A DNA stretch of 26,764 nucleotides from a virus (IMGVR_UViG_3300032246_001130:1-26764), one strand, 5' to 3'. Counted from the stretch's first letter, positions 5,289 through 12,720 are shown. Numbers and translations are program-made. Notes: generated by a model from the letters alone, not told the origin.

Positions 5289-5803
5289 TGGCTATCTATC
5301 GTAAGGGTGATGACCTAACTTTGTTACAGAACGCAGCTAAAGAACAGAAGACTCAACGCCGTGAAGCCGGACCAGTTGCACGTGCAGCGGCTGGCCGTGC
5401 CCCTCTTTCCAATGCTATGGTTCGCCCGGATAGCACTGCTTATAGAGTTGCTTATGAAAAGCCAGTATTAGCTAGTGGTAAGCGTCAAACAGAAGATATT
5501 ACTAACCAACCTGTTAGTGGAACTGTGGTTGCAGAGCGCGCAGCAAAGATGAAAGCAGAAGGTAAACTAGCTGAGCTACCTAGCCAAGGTAATCGTACAG
5601 TTGTAGGTGGCGGGGTTATTAATAAGGGAGAAGTTCAAAAACTTTCTTGGAAAGGTAAGAGCTACGAAAAGAAAGCTCCTAAAAAGAAAGCTGCTGGAGC
5701 TAAAGATGTCCGTGTAGCTCTTAAGGGTGGACATATTACAGCTGATGAAGCAGCTGACTTAAACAAGAAACTAATGACACCTTCCGTAAAAAAGAAGAAG
5801 TAA
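5288..5803 (+). CDS. Basic protein sharing a C-terminal motif with the 9550 gene
   Basis: A 171-residue basic protein with no recognised family. The N-terminus contains Arg/Ala-rich helices; residues 120-140 are Lys-rich (KKAPKKKAAGAK). Near residues 140-161 it carries DVRVAL ... ITADEAADLNKK, which aligns without gaps to DVREAL ... ISIEEASKLNPK in the 9550-10014 protein (11 identities over 22 positions); both are preceded by a basic linker. The motif looks like two short helices and may be a docking element. It has the strongest Shine-Dalgarno site of this block (AGGAGG). Confidence 0.65.
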   Translation: MAIYRKGDDLTLLQNAAKEQKTQRREAGPVARAAAGRAPLSNAMVRPDSTAYRVAYEKPVLASGKRQTEDITNQPVSGTVVAERAAKMKAEGKLAELPSQGNRTVVGGGVINKGEVQKLSWKGKSYEKKAPKKKAAGAKDVRVALKGGHITADEAADLNKKLMTPSVKKKK

Positions 5804-5814
5804 CTTTTAAAAAC

Positions 5815-6036
5815 ATGAAGATTTCTAAAAAATACAAGTATCAAGACCTATGGCCTAATCGTGGTGTGTGGGATGTACTACACCCTTCGTATTTAACTAT
5901 TGGTGGCTCTGGTGTAGTTGGTAATGGTGGCGCAGAATCACCTATGTCAAACACCGAAGAAGGTGCTAGTATGAACTCTGGAAGCGGCGAAGCGGCTGGC
6001 GCAGGTATTACAGGCACGGGAGGCGGTTTAGCATGA
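5815..6036 (+). CDS. Small Gly-rich protein, unknown
   Basis: A 73-residue protein with a basic aromatic start (KISKKYKYQDLWPNRGVWDV) and a Gly/Ser/Ala-rich, Cys-free C-terminal half ending GITGTGGGLA. No family recognised; the Gly-rich tail suggests a flexible structural protein. It overlaps the next gene by 4 nt (ATGA at 6033). Confidence 0.6.
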   Translation: MKISKKYKYQDLWPNRGVWDVLHPSYLTIGGSGVVGNGGAESPMSNTEEGASMNSGSGEAAGAGITGTGGGLA

Positions 6037-6221
6037 CAGATAAGCGCTCAGAGAGCCAATGGGACGGCGTTACCCCAGAAGGTATAGATTGGTCATGGAC
6101 AGCAGAATCACAGAACGAACAGGCTGAACACCACCGTCGTCATATGAGAGAACCACGCCCTATGTCGCGTGAAGAAGAAGATATTGAAAACTCTAAGCGT
6201 TCACGCGGGGAACGCCTATAA
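6033..6221 (+). CDS. Small charged protein, unknown
   Basis: A 62-residue hydrophilic protein with two Trp in a DGVTPEGIDWSWTAESQ segment and a His/Arg/Glu-rich C-terminus (HHRRHMREPRPMSREEEDIE). It is predicted to be helical or disordered. No family. Junctions are ATGA upstream and TAATG downstream. Confidence 0.6.
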   Translation: MTDKRSESQWDGVTPEGIDWSWTAESQNEQAEHHRRHMREPRPMSREEEDIENSKRSRGERL

Positions 6222-6409
6222 TGCAAACAGATGCTGTTCAACGCGTATGTACAGCATTAGATAGATGTGACTCTTGTGGCGCAGGCGCAAGAGTTATCGT
6301 TACATTTATAAATGGCGAATTAATGTTTTGCGGACATCATGCTAAAGAGATGTCACGTGCACTCGTTGATAAATCAATTTCTATTTATGACCCGGATAAT
6401 TACATTTAA
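6221..6409 (+). CDS. DUF7455-type zinc-ribbon protein
   Basis: A 62-residue protein with RCDSCGAGARV near 15-25, a beta-hairpin FINGELMFCGHHAKE and the tail SIYDPDN. This matches the DUF7455 family as I remember it from Actinobacteria and their phages: C-x2-C, about 17 residues, C-x2-H at the end of a ribbon fold. No role is established. It is the best single marker for an actinobacterial host in this window. Last gene of the small-gene block; a promoter element follows at 6412-6420. Confidence 0.75.
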   Translation: MQTDAVQRVCTALDRCDSCGAGARVIVTFINGELMFCGHHAKEMSRALVDKSISIYDPDNYI

Positions 6410-6411
6410 AT

Positions 6412-6420
6412 TGATATACT
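6412..6420 (+). promoter_or_regulatory. Extended -10 promoter for the secreted protein/lysis operon
   Basis: TGATATACT is an extended -10 (TGn plus TATACT at 6415-6420). There is no strong -35. It would start the mRNA near 6427, leaving a short leader that holds CGGGAGAGAG (6434-6443) before the ATA at 6450. Similar TATACTA/GATACTA elements after T-rich sequence precede the genes at 15341 and 17807. Confidence 0.5.
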
Positions 6421-6449
6421 AGTCTTAACCTCACGGGAGAGAGACTAAA

Positions 6450-8246
6450 ATAAGACAACTGCGTTTATTCGCAGCATTATTTGTATTAACATCCGCAGCT
6501 TTTTTTCCAGCATTATTTGCAGAATCTGCTTACGCTACTTGCGTTAACACCGCTCAAGCTGCCGCCATTGCCGCAGCTGCTACACCTACGCCTGAAGGCG
6601 AAACTCCTACAGTAACTACTTTAGATACTTGCGGTGGTGATGACGTTTCATATCAAGTTCCGGTTACTACAACTGTTACTTTTGATGGTCAACAATATAC
6701 TTCAGTTTATGCGACTACAAACGCAGTAATTACATTTGGTCGTCCGGACAATACCTATTGGACTTACCCGCAAACACCTTCTATATCTTTGTACAGCATG
6801 GATTGGTTTGTATATCCGCAAGGGCACGAAGATGAGCACCTTATTATTAATTCAAGTGACGGCGGCTTTCAAGTAGATATTTCAGCAAGGCCATGTTGTA
6901 GTGGAGCGCCCATTAGTCGTTTAGGTGCCGCAACAAACATAATTATTACTGCAGCCATAAATACAGATGGAACTGTTGCTATTGTTTACGCTGTTACTGG
7001 ACCAACCTATGATGGTCAAACAAGAACAGGTGTTCGTTTAAATGATGGAAGTATTGTTACTCTTGAGCAGTATGGGGTTGTTCATGTTGAGACTGCTCCA
7101 ATTCTTGCTCCTGATGCAGGCGGGACAGTGATAACTCCTGAGCCTTCTGCGAGTCCTTCCGCAAGTACAAGTAGTGAGCCGTCTCCTTCTCCGAGTCCTT
7201 CAGATTCTCCATCCATATCACCAACACCAAGCCCAAGCCCCACACCAAGCCAAACACCAACTGAGACACCATCTCCTACTCCTTCCCCATCAGCTTCACC
7301 GTCTGATAATCCAACGCCATCTCCAACTCCGACACCCGAAGTAACGCCCGAGCCAAGTCCGACTCCAGCCCCTTCACCCGAGCCAACAAATACTCCTGTG
7401 TTGTCTGAACCATCTCCTACTCCTTCTCCTGCCCCTGAGCCTGTAATTGCTCCCGTTCCGCCCGCTGTCGAGCCAGAGCCTTCAGTAACGCCGCCTGAGC
7501 CGCCTGCTCTAGAGCCTGAGCCGTCTCCGGAGCCATCTCCTGAGGTAGTTCCTGAGCCACAGCCTACCCCAGCTCCAGAGGAAGTTGTGGAGCCTGCTCC
7601 AACCCCTGAGCCTGAACCAGAGCTACCGCCAGCCCCAGAACCCGAACCTGCTCCGCAGCCAACTCCTGAACCTGTTCCTGAGCCTGCTCCAATGCCTGAA
7701 CCAACGCCCGCACCTGCTCCTGCTCCTGCACCTGAACCTCCAATAGTTCCTGGGCTTATTCCAAATAGCCCTGACCAATTATCAGATACTACACCAAAGG
7801 AAGCGCCTAAGGAAGTTTTAGTACCTCATATCCAAGTAGATAAGCCTGGTGTTGAGAACGGAGGTATTGAGTTCTTTGGTATTAAATCCGCGCCTCAAGT
7901 TGTTGGTGAAGATGGAAACTTAACCCCACCCGCCCCACCACCTGGCTCTGGTCTCCCAATCCCACCAGATGCAATTACAACTACAGATACTTTTATTGGG
8001 CAACCAGGTGGAACAACATTTAACGCACCTGATATTGCGGTTCCTGTAGAATTAGTACCTGTTGATGTACCCGCAGCATTAGACGTAATCCCTGGCGCTG
8101 GAGCAGCTGTTCAAGCTGTTAACCAAGCCTATGTAGCACTAGCCAATATCGGTAACGATATGTCTCCTATTACTCGTAAAAAAGCAAAGAAGATATTGGT
8201 TATCACAACCGTGATAGCTGCAGTACGGAGGAGATTCGGTAGCTAA
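6450..8246 (+). CDS. Secreted Pro-rich surface-like protein, apparent ATA start
   Basis: The open frame extends 113 codons upstream of the ATG at 6789 and encodes a clear Sec signal peptide: two Arg in RQLR, a hydrophobic core LFAALFVLTSAAFFPALF and a cleavage site ESAYA/TC around residue 29. No ATG, GTG or TTG exists between the upstream in-frame stop at 6426 and this peptide; ATA at 6450 follows GGGAGAGAG at suitable spacing (CTG 6459 is an alternative). The 598-residue product has a beta-rich domain (about 45-225), a Pro/Glu/Ser tract (about 230-435; PSPSP and PEPEP types) and a C-terminal domain ending ITRKKAKKILVITTVIAAVRRR, possibly membrane-associated. Its stop overlaps the holin-like gene (TAATG). 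Possible roles: modified host surface, superinfection exclusion or envelope disruption; none is shown. Confidence 0.75.
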   Translation: MRQLRLFAALFVLTSAAFFPALFAESAYATCVNTAQAAAIAAAATPTPEGETPTVTTLDTCGGDDVSYQVPVTTTVTFDGQQYTSVYATTNAVITFGRPDNTYWTYPQTPSISLYSMDWFVYPQGHEDEHLIINSSDGGFQVDISARPCCSGAPISRLGAATNIIITAAINTDGTVAIVYAVTGPTYDGQTRTGVRLNDGSIVTLEQYGVVHVETAPILAPDAGGTVITPEPSASPSASTSSEPSPSPSPSDSPSISPTPSPSPTPSQTPTETPSPTPSPSASPSDNPTPSPTPTPEVTPEPSPTPAPSPEPTNTPVLSEPSPTPSPAPEPVIAPVPPAVEPEPSVTPPEPPALEPEPSPEPSPEVVPEPQPTPAPEEVVEPAPTPEPEPELPPAPEPEPAPQPTPEPVPEPAPMPEPTPAPAPAPAPEPPIVPGLIPNSPDQLSDTTPKEAPKEVLVPHIQVDKPGVENGGIEFFGIKSAPQVVGEDGNLTPPAPPPGSGLPIPPDAITTTDTFIGQPGGTTFNAPDIAVPVELVPVDVPAALDVIPGAGAAVQAVNQAYVALANIGNDMSPITRKKAKKILVITTVIAAVRRRFGS

Positions 8247-8428
8247 TGCGACAATTCTTTAAAGATATTTCTAAAGATTTCTTTAGTGAAATCTGGACCT
8301 TTGTTGGTCTTTTCTCTGCGTGGCTTGTATTAACAGGTAGCGCAAAAACCGTTATTGGAAAAGTAACACTTGCATCATTCGTCGTATGGTGCATCACACT
8401 CAGACTCAGAAACCCAGGAGATGAATAA
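8246..8428 (+). CDS. Two-helix holin-like membrane protein
   Basis: A 60-residue protein: an amphipathic charged N-terminus (RQFFKDISKDFFSE) and two hydrophobic helices (about 17-31 WTFVGLFSAWLVLTG and about 37-52 VIGKVTLASFVVWCIT) separated by a short Gly/Lys turn, with a basic tail. Size and topology fit a class II-like holin. It is flanked by 1-nt TAATG overlaps on both sides and lies two genes before the CHAP endolysin, which supports a lysis role. Which of this and the next protein is the holin and which a partner or antiholin cannot be told from sequence. Confidence 0.6.
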   Translation: MRQFFKDISKDFFSEIWTFVGLFSAWLVLTGSAKTVIGKVTLASFVVWCITLRLRNPGDE

Positions 8429-8790
8429 TGAAAATGTTTGGAAACATTCTGCTAAGAATTGTTGCAGTATTTGCAGCTAGTGGTCTTGGCGTAATTGGTG
8501 CTGGCTCTATTGCTGGCATCTCAGTAGCAAAAGCAGTTACAGTTGCCGGTCTTACAGCAGTCGCAGCAGTTGTTGAAAAGCTTGCTCGTGGCTTCATGAA
8601 TGACGGTAAGCTTTCACTAGATGAAATCAACTCAGCATTTGCAGCAGTTGATGTTAATTCTAAGACAGCAGCAGACCTTCAGGTTGAGGCTAACCAGTCA
8701 GGTACAGCAATCACAATCGCACCTACTTCAGCAAAGCCAGACGGACAGGTACCAGCTGAGCATCCAGTAGACGAAGATTGGGATAAGTAA
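8428..8790 (+). CDS. Holin-like membrane protein with acidic tail
   Basis: A 120-residue protein: residues 5-30 and 33-52 are Ala/Val/Gly-rich hydrophobic helices (NILLRIVAVFAASGLGVIGA; ISVAKAVTVAGLTAVAAVV), followed by NDGKLSLDEINSAF, which resembles the second half of an EF-hand loop but lacks the first acidic ligands, and a disordered acidic C-terminus. The two-helix N-terminal part and its position directly before the endolysin (2 nt gap) fit a holin. Codon use is rich in GCA, CCA and ACA, as in the likely highly expressed genes. Confidence 0.65.
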   Translation: MKMFGNILLRIVAVFAASGLGVIGAGSIAGISVAKAVTVAGLTAVAAVVEKLARGFMNDGKLSLDEINSAFAAVDVNSKTAADLQVEANQSGTAITIAPTSAKPDGQVPAEHPVDEDWDK

Positions 8791-8792
8791 AC

Positions 8793-9353
8793 ATGGCGGA
8801 CCAAGGCACAGCTGCGCGACTCATTGAAGTTGCTAAGGCAGAAGTAGGAACTATCGAAGGCCCTAAAGATAATGAAACAAAGTATGGCGCTTATACTAAG
8901 GCTAACTTTCAACCATGGTGCGGGTCTTTTGTAAACTGGTGCGCTAATGAAGCTGGTGTAAAGGTACCTAATACCGTTTACACACCAGGTGGTGCAGCAG
9001 CATTTAAGAAGGCTGGCGCGTGGATTGATGGGGACATTGCTGACCCAGAGCCTGGCGATATTGCTTATTTTGATTTTCCCTCAGATGGCGTCGATAGAAT
9101 ATCTCATGTTGGAATTGTTATTAAGGACAACGGAGATGGAACAGTCGTATGTATCGAAGGAAACACTAGCCCAGACAAAAAGGGAAGCCAAAGAAATGGC
9201 GGACAGGTTTCACAGAAAGTCCGCGGTTTTAAAAAGAACAAAAAGGGCGAAATGATTTCAATTGTTGGATTTGGACGCCCCAAGTTTAAAAACGCTACAA
9301 CAGCTACAGTGGCATCTGACTCAAAGCCAGTTTGCCCAACTTGCGGTAAATAA
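8793..9353 (+). CDS. CHAP-domain endolysin
   Basis: A 186-residue cysteine peptidase/amidase that should cleave peptidoglycan peptide bonds. Visible CHAP features: catalytic Cys43 in PWCGSFVNWC, His105 in RISHVGIV, and Glu122-Asn124 in IEGNTS. The N-terminal helix (LIEVAKAEVG) is typical of the family. The C-terminus is a short basic linker plus a CPTCGK knuckle and not a recognised cell-wall-binding domain. No signal peptide, so export relies on the holin. The gene lies directly after two membrane proteins and its stop overlaps a further small membrane protein. Confidence 0.9.
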   Translation: MADQGTAARLIEVAKAEVGTIEGPKDNETKYGAYTKANFQPWCGSFVNWCANEAGVKVPNTVYTPGGAAAFKKAGAWIDGDIADPEPGDIAYFDFPSDGVDRISHVGIVIKDNGDGTVVCIEGNTSPDKKGSQRNGGQVSQKVRGFKKNKKGEMISIVGFGRPKFKNATTATVASDSKPVCPTCGK

Positions 9354-9448
9354 TGTACTTTCTGACCCACTTCACATTCCAAGGGACATTCTTAGTAACG
9401 CTAGTCGTTATTACCGCCCTTGGAATGTGGTGGGCAGACCGTGGATGA
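9353..9448 (+). CDS. 31-residue membrane protein of the lysis cassette
   Basis: Begins in the TAATG overlap with the endolysin stop. Residues about 12-27 (TFLVTLVVITALGMWW) form one hydrophobic helix; the C-terminus WADRG is short. Position suggests a lysis accessory or spanin-like/antiholin role, but no motif proves it. An overlapping GTG-started ORF follows from 9441. Confidence 0.55.
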   Translation: MYFLTHFTFQGTFLVTLVVITALGMWWADRG

Positions 9449-9560
9449 TAAGGAGCGCTTAAAGCGCTGGACTTGCGACCTATGCGGTAAAAGGTTTGTT
9501 GTTCCAGACTTAGCCCGACAATGCGAACAGAAGCACCTAGAATTAGAGTATGAGCGCTGA
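9441..9560 (+). CDS. 39-residue C2H2-like zinc-finger mini-protein
   Basis: A GTG-started ORF of 39 residues: RWTCDLCGKRF then LARQCEQKHLELE, giving C-x2-C ... C/H spacing like a C2H2-type finger (Cys12, Cys15, with Cys28 or His32 as further ligands). It overlaps the upstream ORF by 8 nt and the next gene by 11 nt. No clear Shine-Dalgarno sequence precedes the GTG, so the call rests on the motif. Function unknown. Confidence 0.5.
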   Translation: MDDKERLKRWTCDLCGKRFVVPDLARQCEQKHLELEYER

Positions 9561-10014
9561 ACTAAATGCAATAGGTAACCTTATATCTGGTGTGAGAAAA
9601 AGTACCGGAAAAGGCCAGGCTGGAGTTAGGAAACTATCTAGAACTGTTGGTAAAATTTCATCTGATAAGAAGAAAAAACAAGATATCGAAAATAAGCGCA
9701 AAGCTAAAGAAGAAAAGCGCAAATTAAACGAAGGTAATAAGAAGCCTTCGGCATCTCCAGCTTCTACAAATAAAAACACCTCTTCTACAAAAAACAACTC
9801 TTCTAAGGGTAAAACCCCCAGAGTAGGTGACGTAAGAGAGGCTCTTGGTTCTAAGAAAATCTCTATTGAAGAGGCATCTAAGCTAAACCCAAAGGGAACT
9901 AGTACCCCGCTTAGTAAGAAGCCCTCTGATACTTTTACACCAAAATCTAAGACAAAGAAAGCTACTCAGCCAGCTCTTCCGGGCATGAGCAAATCAAAAG
10001 TAATTCAGTCATAA
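9550..10014 (+). CDS. Basic Ser/Lys-rich protein sharing a motif with the 5288 gene
   Basis: A 154-residue protein, very rich in Lys, Ser and Asn and without Cys. N-terminal half: helical basic segments (VRKLSRTVGKISSDKKKK, 27-43), then a low-complexity KNTSSTKNNSSKGK linker. Residues about 94-115 carry DVREAL ... ISIEEASKLNPK, the counterpart of the motif in the 5288-5803 protein. The C-terminus repeats KPSDTFTPKSKTKK-type basic patches. Probably nucleic-acid associated or virion internal; inferred only. It ends in TAATG with the next gene. Confidence 0.65.
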   Translation: MSAELNAIGNLISGVRKSTGKGQAGVRKLSRTVGKISSDKKKKQDIENKRKAKEEKRKLNEGNKKPSASPASTNKNTSSTKNNSSKGKTPRVGDVREALGSKKISIEEASKLNPKGTSTPLSKKPSDTFTPKSKTKKATQPALPGMSKSKVIQS

Positions 10015-10178
10015 TGAAAAAGAAGTCACAGAGTATAAAAGCTTCAGTGACCTCTCCCGTTACTACTGGAACCTCAAGTCGACAGTTTAGAGAACGGCTA
10101 ACTCGAGTAGGGATAGTGACAAAGCCCATTAAAGGTAGAGACACTAATGCAAAACATTGGAACCGATGGACACCGTAA
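10014..10178 (+). CDS. 54-residue basic protein
   Basis: Starts in the TAATG junction and encodes 54 residues, Lys/Arg/Thr-rich (KKKSQSIKASVTSPVTTGT; RQFRERLTRVGIVTKPIKGR), ending NRWTP. No domain recognised. Its end overlaps the next ORF by 13 nt. Likely a small virion or nucleic-acid-binding protein; unsupported beyond composition. Confidence 0.55.
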   Translation: MKKKSQSIKASVTSPVTTGTSSRQFRERLTRVGIVTKPIKGRDTNAKHWNRWTP

Positions 10179-10333
10179 AGCGTAAAAAAGAGTTTAAAAA
10201 CGCTGTGCCTGTTCCGGCTAATATAGTTGATTCTCGTTTTGGCATTCGTAAGATGATTTTAAGTAATGAGCGCTCTAGCATAGCTGGGTATCAAAACCAA
10301 GGTCGTGGGCAAAACGGAGAGCATCAAAACTAG
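10166..10333 (+). CDS. 55-residue hypothetical protein
   Basis: An ORF with ATG 10166 that encodes 55 residues with a basic start (DTVKRKKEFKN), a PVPANIVDSRFGIRKMILSN centre and a Gln/Gly-rich end. It overlaps the previous ORF by 13 nt in another frame. No recognised family. It is followed by a gene-free 63-nt gap before the tail fibre. Confidence 0.5.
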   Translation: MDTVKRKKEFKNAVPVPANIVDSRFGIRKMILSNERSSIAGYQNQGRGQNGEHQN

Positions 10334-10396
10334 CGTTTACGCAGAAAATAAGCACCATTTGCTTTACCTTAGTAACTAGTAGTTGAAAGGATATCA

Positions 10397-12151
10397 ATGG
10401 CTTCCTATCCATCCCAAGTAGCGACTTTCCCCACACACGTTAATATCACTGAGATTATTGATGCGTCTCACCCTAATAATATTCAAGGTGAAGTTGTTGC
10501 TATTGAGTCTACCATTGGTGTTGACCCAACTACCTCTACCACGCCTAGCCCAAGCGGTACATTTAACGGCACTTCTACAACTTTTAGCTCTGTAAAAGCG
10601 CGCATTGATAATATTGAAACTGGCGTAGTATCTGATGCGCACACTCAATACATTCGTAAAACTGGTGATACCGCCAACGTTATTATTCCAAGCGCCATCA
10701 CTACTAAAGGCCTTATTGTAAAAGCCACTTCGGGTCAGACAGCCAATCTTCAAGAGTGGCAAACCTCTGGTGGAACAGCTACAACTTACATTAACTCTTC
10801 TGGCGCGCTTATTGGAACTGCTTCTGGAAACGTAGCGCTATCTACCGTTACAGCTGCGGGTGACCTTATTATTGGTACGGGCTCAGGTGCGGTAAGCAAT
10901 CTTGCAATTGGGACTAACGGTCTCGCATTGGTATCTAATGGAACAACTGCTTCATGGCAGGTACCAACAGATACAACTAAGATTCCTCTTTCAACAGTAA
11001 CAACTGCTGGAGACATTATTGTTGCTACAGGCTCAGGAGCGGTAACACGTGTAGCTCTTGGAACAAACGGTCAAGTTCTTAAGAGCAACGGTACTACTAC
11101 AGTTTGGGCAGACTCTGTTCAAGGTACAACAGGTGCGCAAGGAACAACAGGTTCTCAAGGAATTCAAGGTACTCAAGGTACTCAAGGTTCACAAGGAACA
11201 ACTGGCATTCAAGGAACACAAGGACTGACTGGTCTTCAGGGTACTACAGGAACGCAAGGCATATCTGGTGCTGTAGGCGCGCAAGGTACTCAAGGAAGTC
11301 AAGGAACTTTAGGTTTACAAGGAACAATAGGGGCTCAAGGTATTACGGGTACTCAGGGTACTACTGGCACTCAAGGCACAACCGGTATACAGGGCATTCA
11401 AGGAATAACTGGGGCTCAGGGAACTACAGGCTCTCAAGGTATTCAAGGCGCACAAGGTATTGGTTATATTGGTGTAACTTCAACAACACTATTGACACCA
11501 GCTAGCACAGGAACTATAACTGTTACTACAAATACTCAAGGCGCTTTTATATCAGGTAATCGCATTAGAGTTATTAATACCGTATCTAACTACTTTGAAG
11601 GTGTTGTAACAATCACTAGCGGTACTACTTTTGCGGTAGCAGCCGACTACAGTGTTGGGACAACTCAAGCTAGCAACTGGACCGTAGTCCTTGCTGGAAC
11701 CGTAGGCCCACAGGGTATTCAAGGCATTCAAGGAACGTTTGGAACACAAGGCGTGCAGGGAACTGTTGGAGTAAGCCTTCCAACACAAACAGGTAACGGT
11801 GGAAAGTATTTAACAACCGATGGCTCTACAGCATCCTGGGGAACCGCTCAAGCTAAGTTCACTGTTAATACAACAGCTAAAACCGCTGCTTACACATTAG
11901 CAAGCACAGACTATGAATCTATGGTTCAAATGAATGGCGCATTTGCTTTTACGATTGATACATCTTTAAGCGCAGCTCCGGCAGGAACACAGATTCATTT
12001 GCTTGCTTTGTCCTCAGGCGTATCAGTAACAGCAACAGGCGTTACGGTAAACGCTACCCCAGGTCTTAAGCTGCGTACTTCATATTCGTCAGCAACTCTT
12101 ATTTGCCTAGGCACTAACAACTGGGTTCTTATCGGTGATTTGAGCGCGTAA
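10397..12151 (+). CDS. Collagen-like tail fibre protein
   Basis: A 584-residue receptor-binding fibre. Visible layout: an N-terminal virion-attachment-like segment; SDAHTQYIRKTGD near 80-95, a motif frequent in phage tail fibres; two tandem copies of about 45 residues (LSTVTxAGDxIxxTGSGAV ... GTNG, about 148-240); a Gly-x-y collagen-like stretch at about 242-357; a beta domain (VTSTTLLTPASTGTITVTT) at 358-435; a second short Gly-x-y stretch (about 436-458); and a C-terminal head domain of about 125 residues. Gly-Thr-Gln/Gly-Ile-Gln triplets are usual in phage collagen-like fibres, which form trimers. SD GAAAGGA lies upstream, and the stop overlaps the next gene (TAATG). Confidence 0.85.
   Translation: MASYPSQVATFPTHVNITEIIDASHPNNIQGEVVAIESTIGVDPTTSTTPSPSGTFNGTSTTFSSVKARIDNIETGVVSDAHTQYIRKTGDTANVIIPSAITTKGLIVKATSGQTANLQEWQTSGGTATTYINSSGALIGTASGNVALSTVTAAGDLIIGTGSGAVSNLAIGTNGLALVSNGTTASWQVPTDTTKIPLSTVTTAGDIIVATGSGAVTRVALGTNGQVLKSNGTTTVWADSVQGTTGAQGTTGSQGIQGTQGTQGSQGTTGIQGTQGLTGLQGTTGTQGISGAVGAQGTQGSQGTLGLQGTIGAQGITGTQGTTGTQGTTGIQGIQGITGAQGTTGSQGIQGAQGIGYIGVTSTTLLTPASTGTITVTTNTQGAFISGNRIRVINTVSNYFEGVVTITSGTTFAVAADYSVGTTQASNWTVVLAGTVGPQGIQGIQGTFGTQGVQGTVGVSLPTQTGNGGKYLTTDGSTASWGTAQAKFTVNTTAKTAAYTLASTDYESMVQMNGAFAFTIDTSLSAAPAGTQIHLLALSSGVSVTATGVTVNATPGLKLRTSYSSATLICLGTNNWVLIGDLSA
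11122..11466 (+). repeat. Gly-x-y collagen-like codon repeat
   Basis: A degenerate 9-nt periodic region (ggt/gga-NNN-caa patterns) encodes about 38 Gly-x-y triplets of the tail fibre. The triplets vary in the x and y residues, with Thr, Ile and Gln predominant. Tandem repeats of this kind are prone to recombination and length change. Confidence 0.9.
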
Positions 12152-12720
12152 TGCCAATCCCAGGTAATACGTCCTCTGAGGGTAAGAAGCCCAACACCCC
12201 TACAGTGGGCACTGCTTCATCTAGCGACTCTTCAGCTAGTCTATCTTTTACCCCCTCCACTTACGTTGGAAAAAACACTATCACTTACTATGCCACCTCT
12301 AATCCTGGAGGGGTACAGGGAACATCAACCTCTTCTCCTATTTCTATATCTGGATTAAATAATGGAACTGCGTATACATTTGTTGTAAACGGATTAACTA
12401 ACTACGGTGTAACCTCAGATACTTCTTCTTCATCTAACTCTGTAACTCCAACGGCTCCGGTTTATTATGCACCACCCGTTTATTACGCAGCTCCTCAATA
12501 TTATGCAGCTCCTGAATACTACGCTGCACCTGTTTATTATGCAGCCCCTCAATATTATGCAGCCCCTCAATATTATGCAGCCCCTCAATACTACGCTGCA
12601 CCTGTTTATTATGCACCAGTATGTATTAATTACACCTGTACATCTCAAAACGTCAGAAACGGTATTTGCGGACCTGCTGGCTGTAATGGCGGAACAGGTT
12701 CTTGCTGTCAATACGGTTAA
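12151..12720 (+). CDS. FN3-domain protein with YYAAP repeats and Cys-rich end
   Basis: A 189-residue protein. Residues about 15-105 look like a fibronectin type III domain (ASLSFTPSTYVGKNTITYYA ... ISGLNNGTAYTFVVNGLTNYG). Residues about 103-158 are nine YYA[A]P units. The last 35 residues hold seven Cys (VCINYTC ... ICGPAGC ... SCCQYG), perhaps disulfide-linked or zinc-binding. It follows the tail fibre by TAATG coupling, so it is likely a tail-tip or adhesive accessory. The YYAAP tract resembles adhesive repeats seen in other aquatic phages, in my recollection. Confidence 0.75.
   Translation: MPIPGNTSSEGKKPNTPTVGTASSSDSSASLSFTPSTYVGKNTITYYATSNPGGVQGTSTSSPISISGLNNGTAYTFVVNGLTNYGVTSDTSSSSNSVTPTAPVYYAPPVYYAAPQYYAAPEYYAAPVYYAAPQYYAAPQYYAAPQYYAAPVYYAPVCINYTCTSQNVRNGICGPAGCNGGTGSCCQYG
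12457..12621 (+). repeat. 18-nt tandem repeat encoding YYAAPx
   Basis: Nine hexapeptide-like YYA(A)Px units; three of the middle units (about 12535-12590) are identical at the DNA level (TATTATGCAGCCCCTCAA), which points to recent duplication. The outer copies differ in their third codon positions. Confidence 0.9.

Noticed and set aside
10394-10762. Minus-strand 122-codon frame over the start of the tail fibre
   Set aside because: It overlaps the well-supported fibre gene and shows no coding signature or domain.
11104-11505. Plus-strand frame with repeated Arg/Ser/Asn-rich motif
   Set aside because: It is a frame shadow of the collagen-like repeat of the tail fibre gene.
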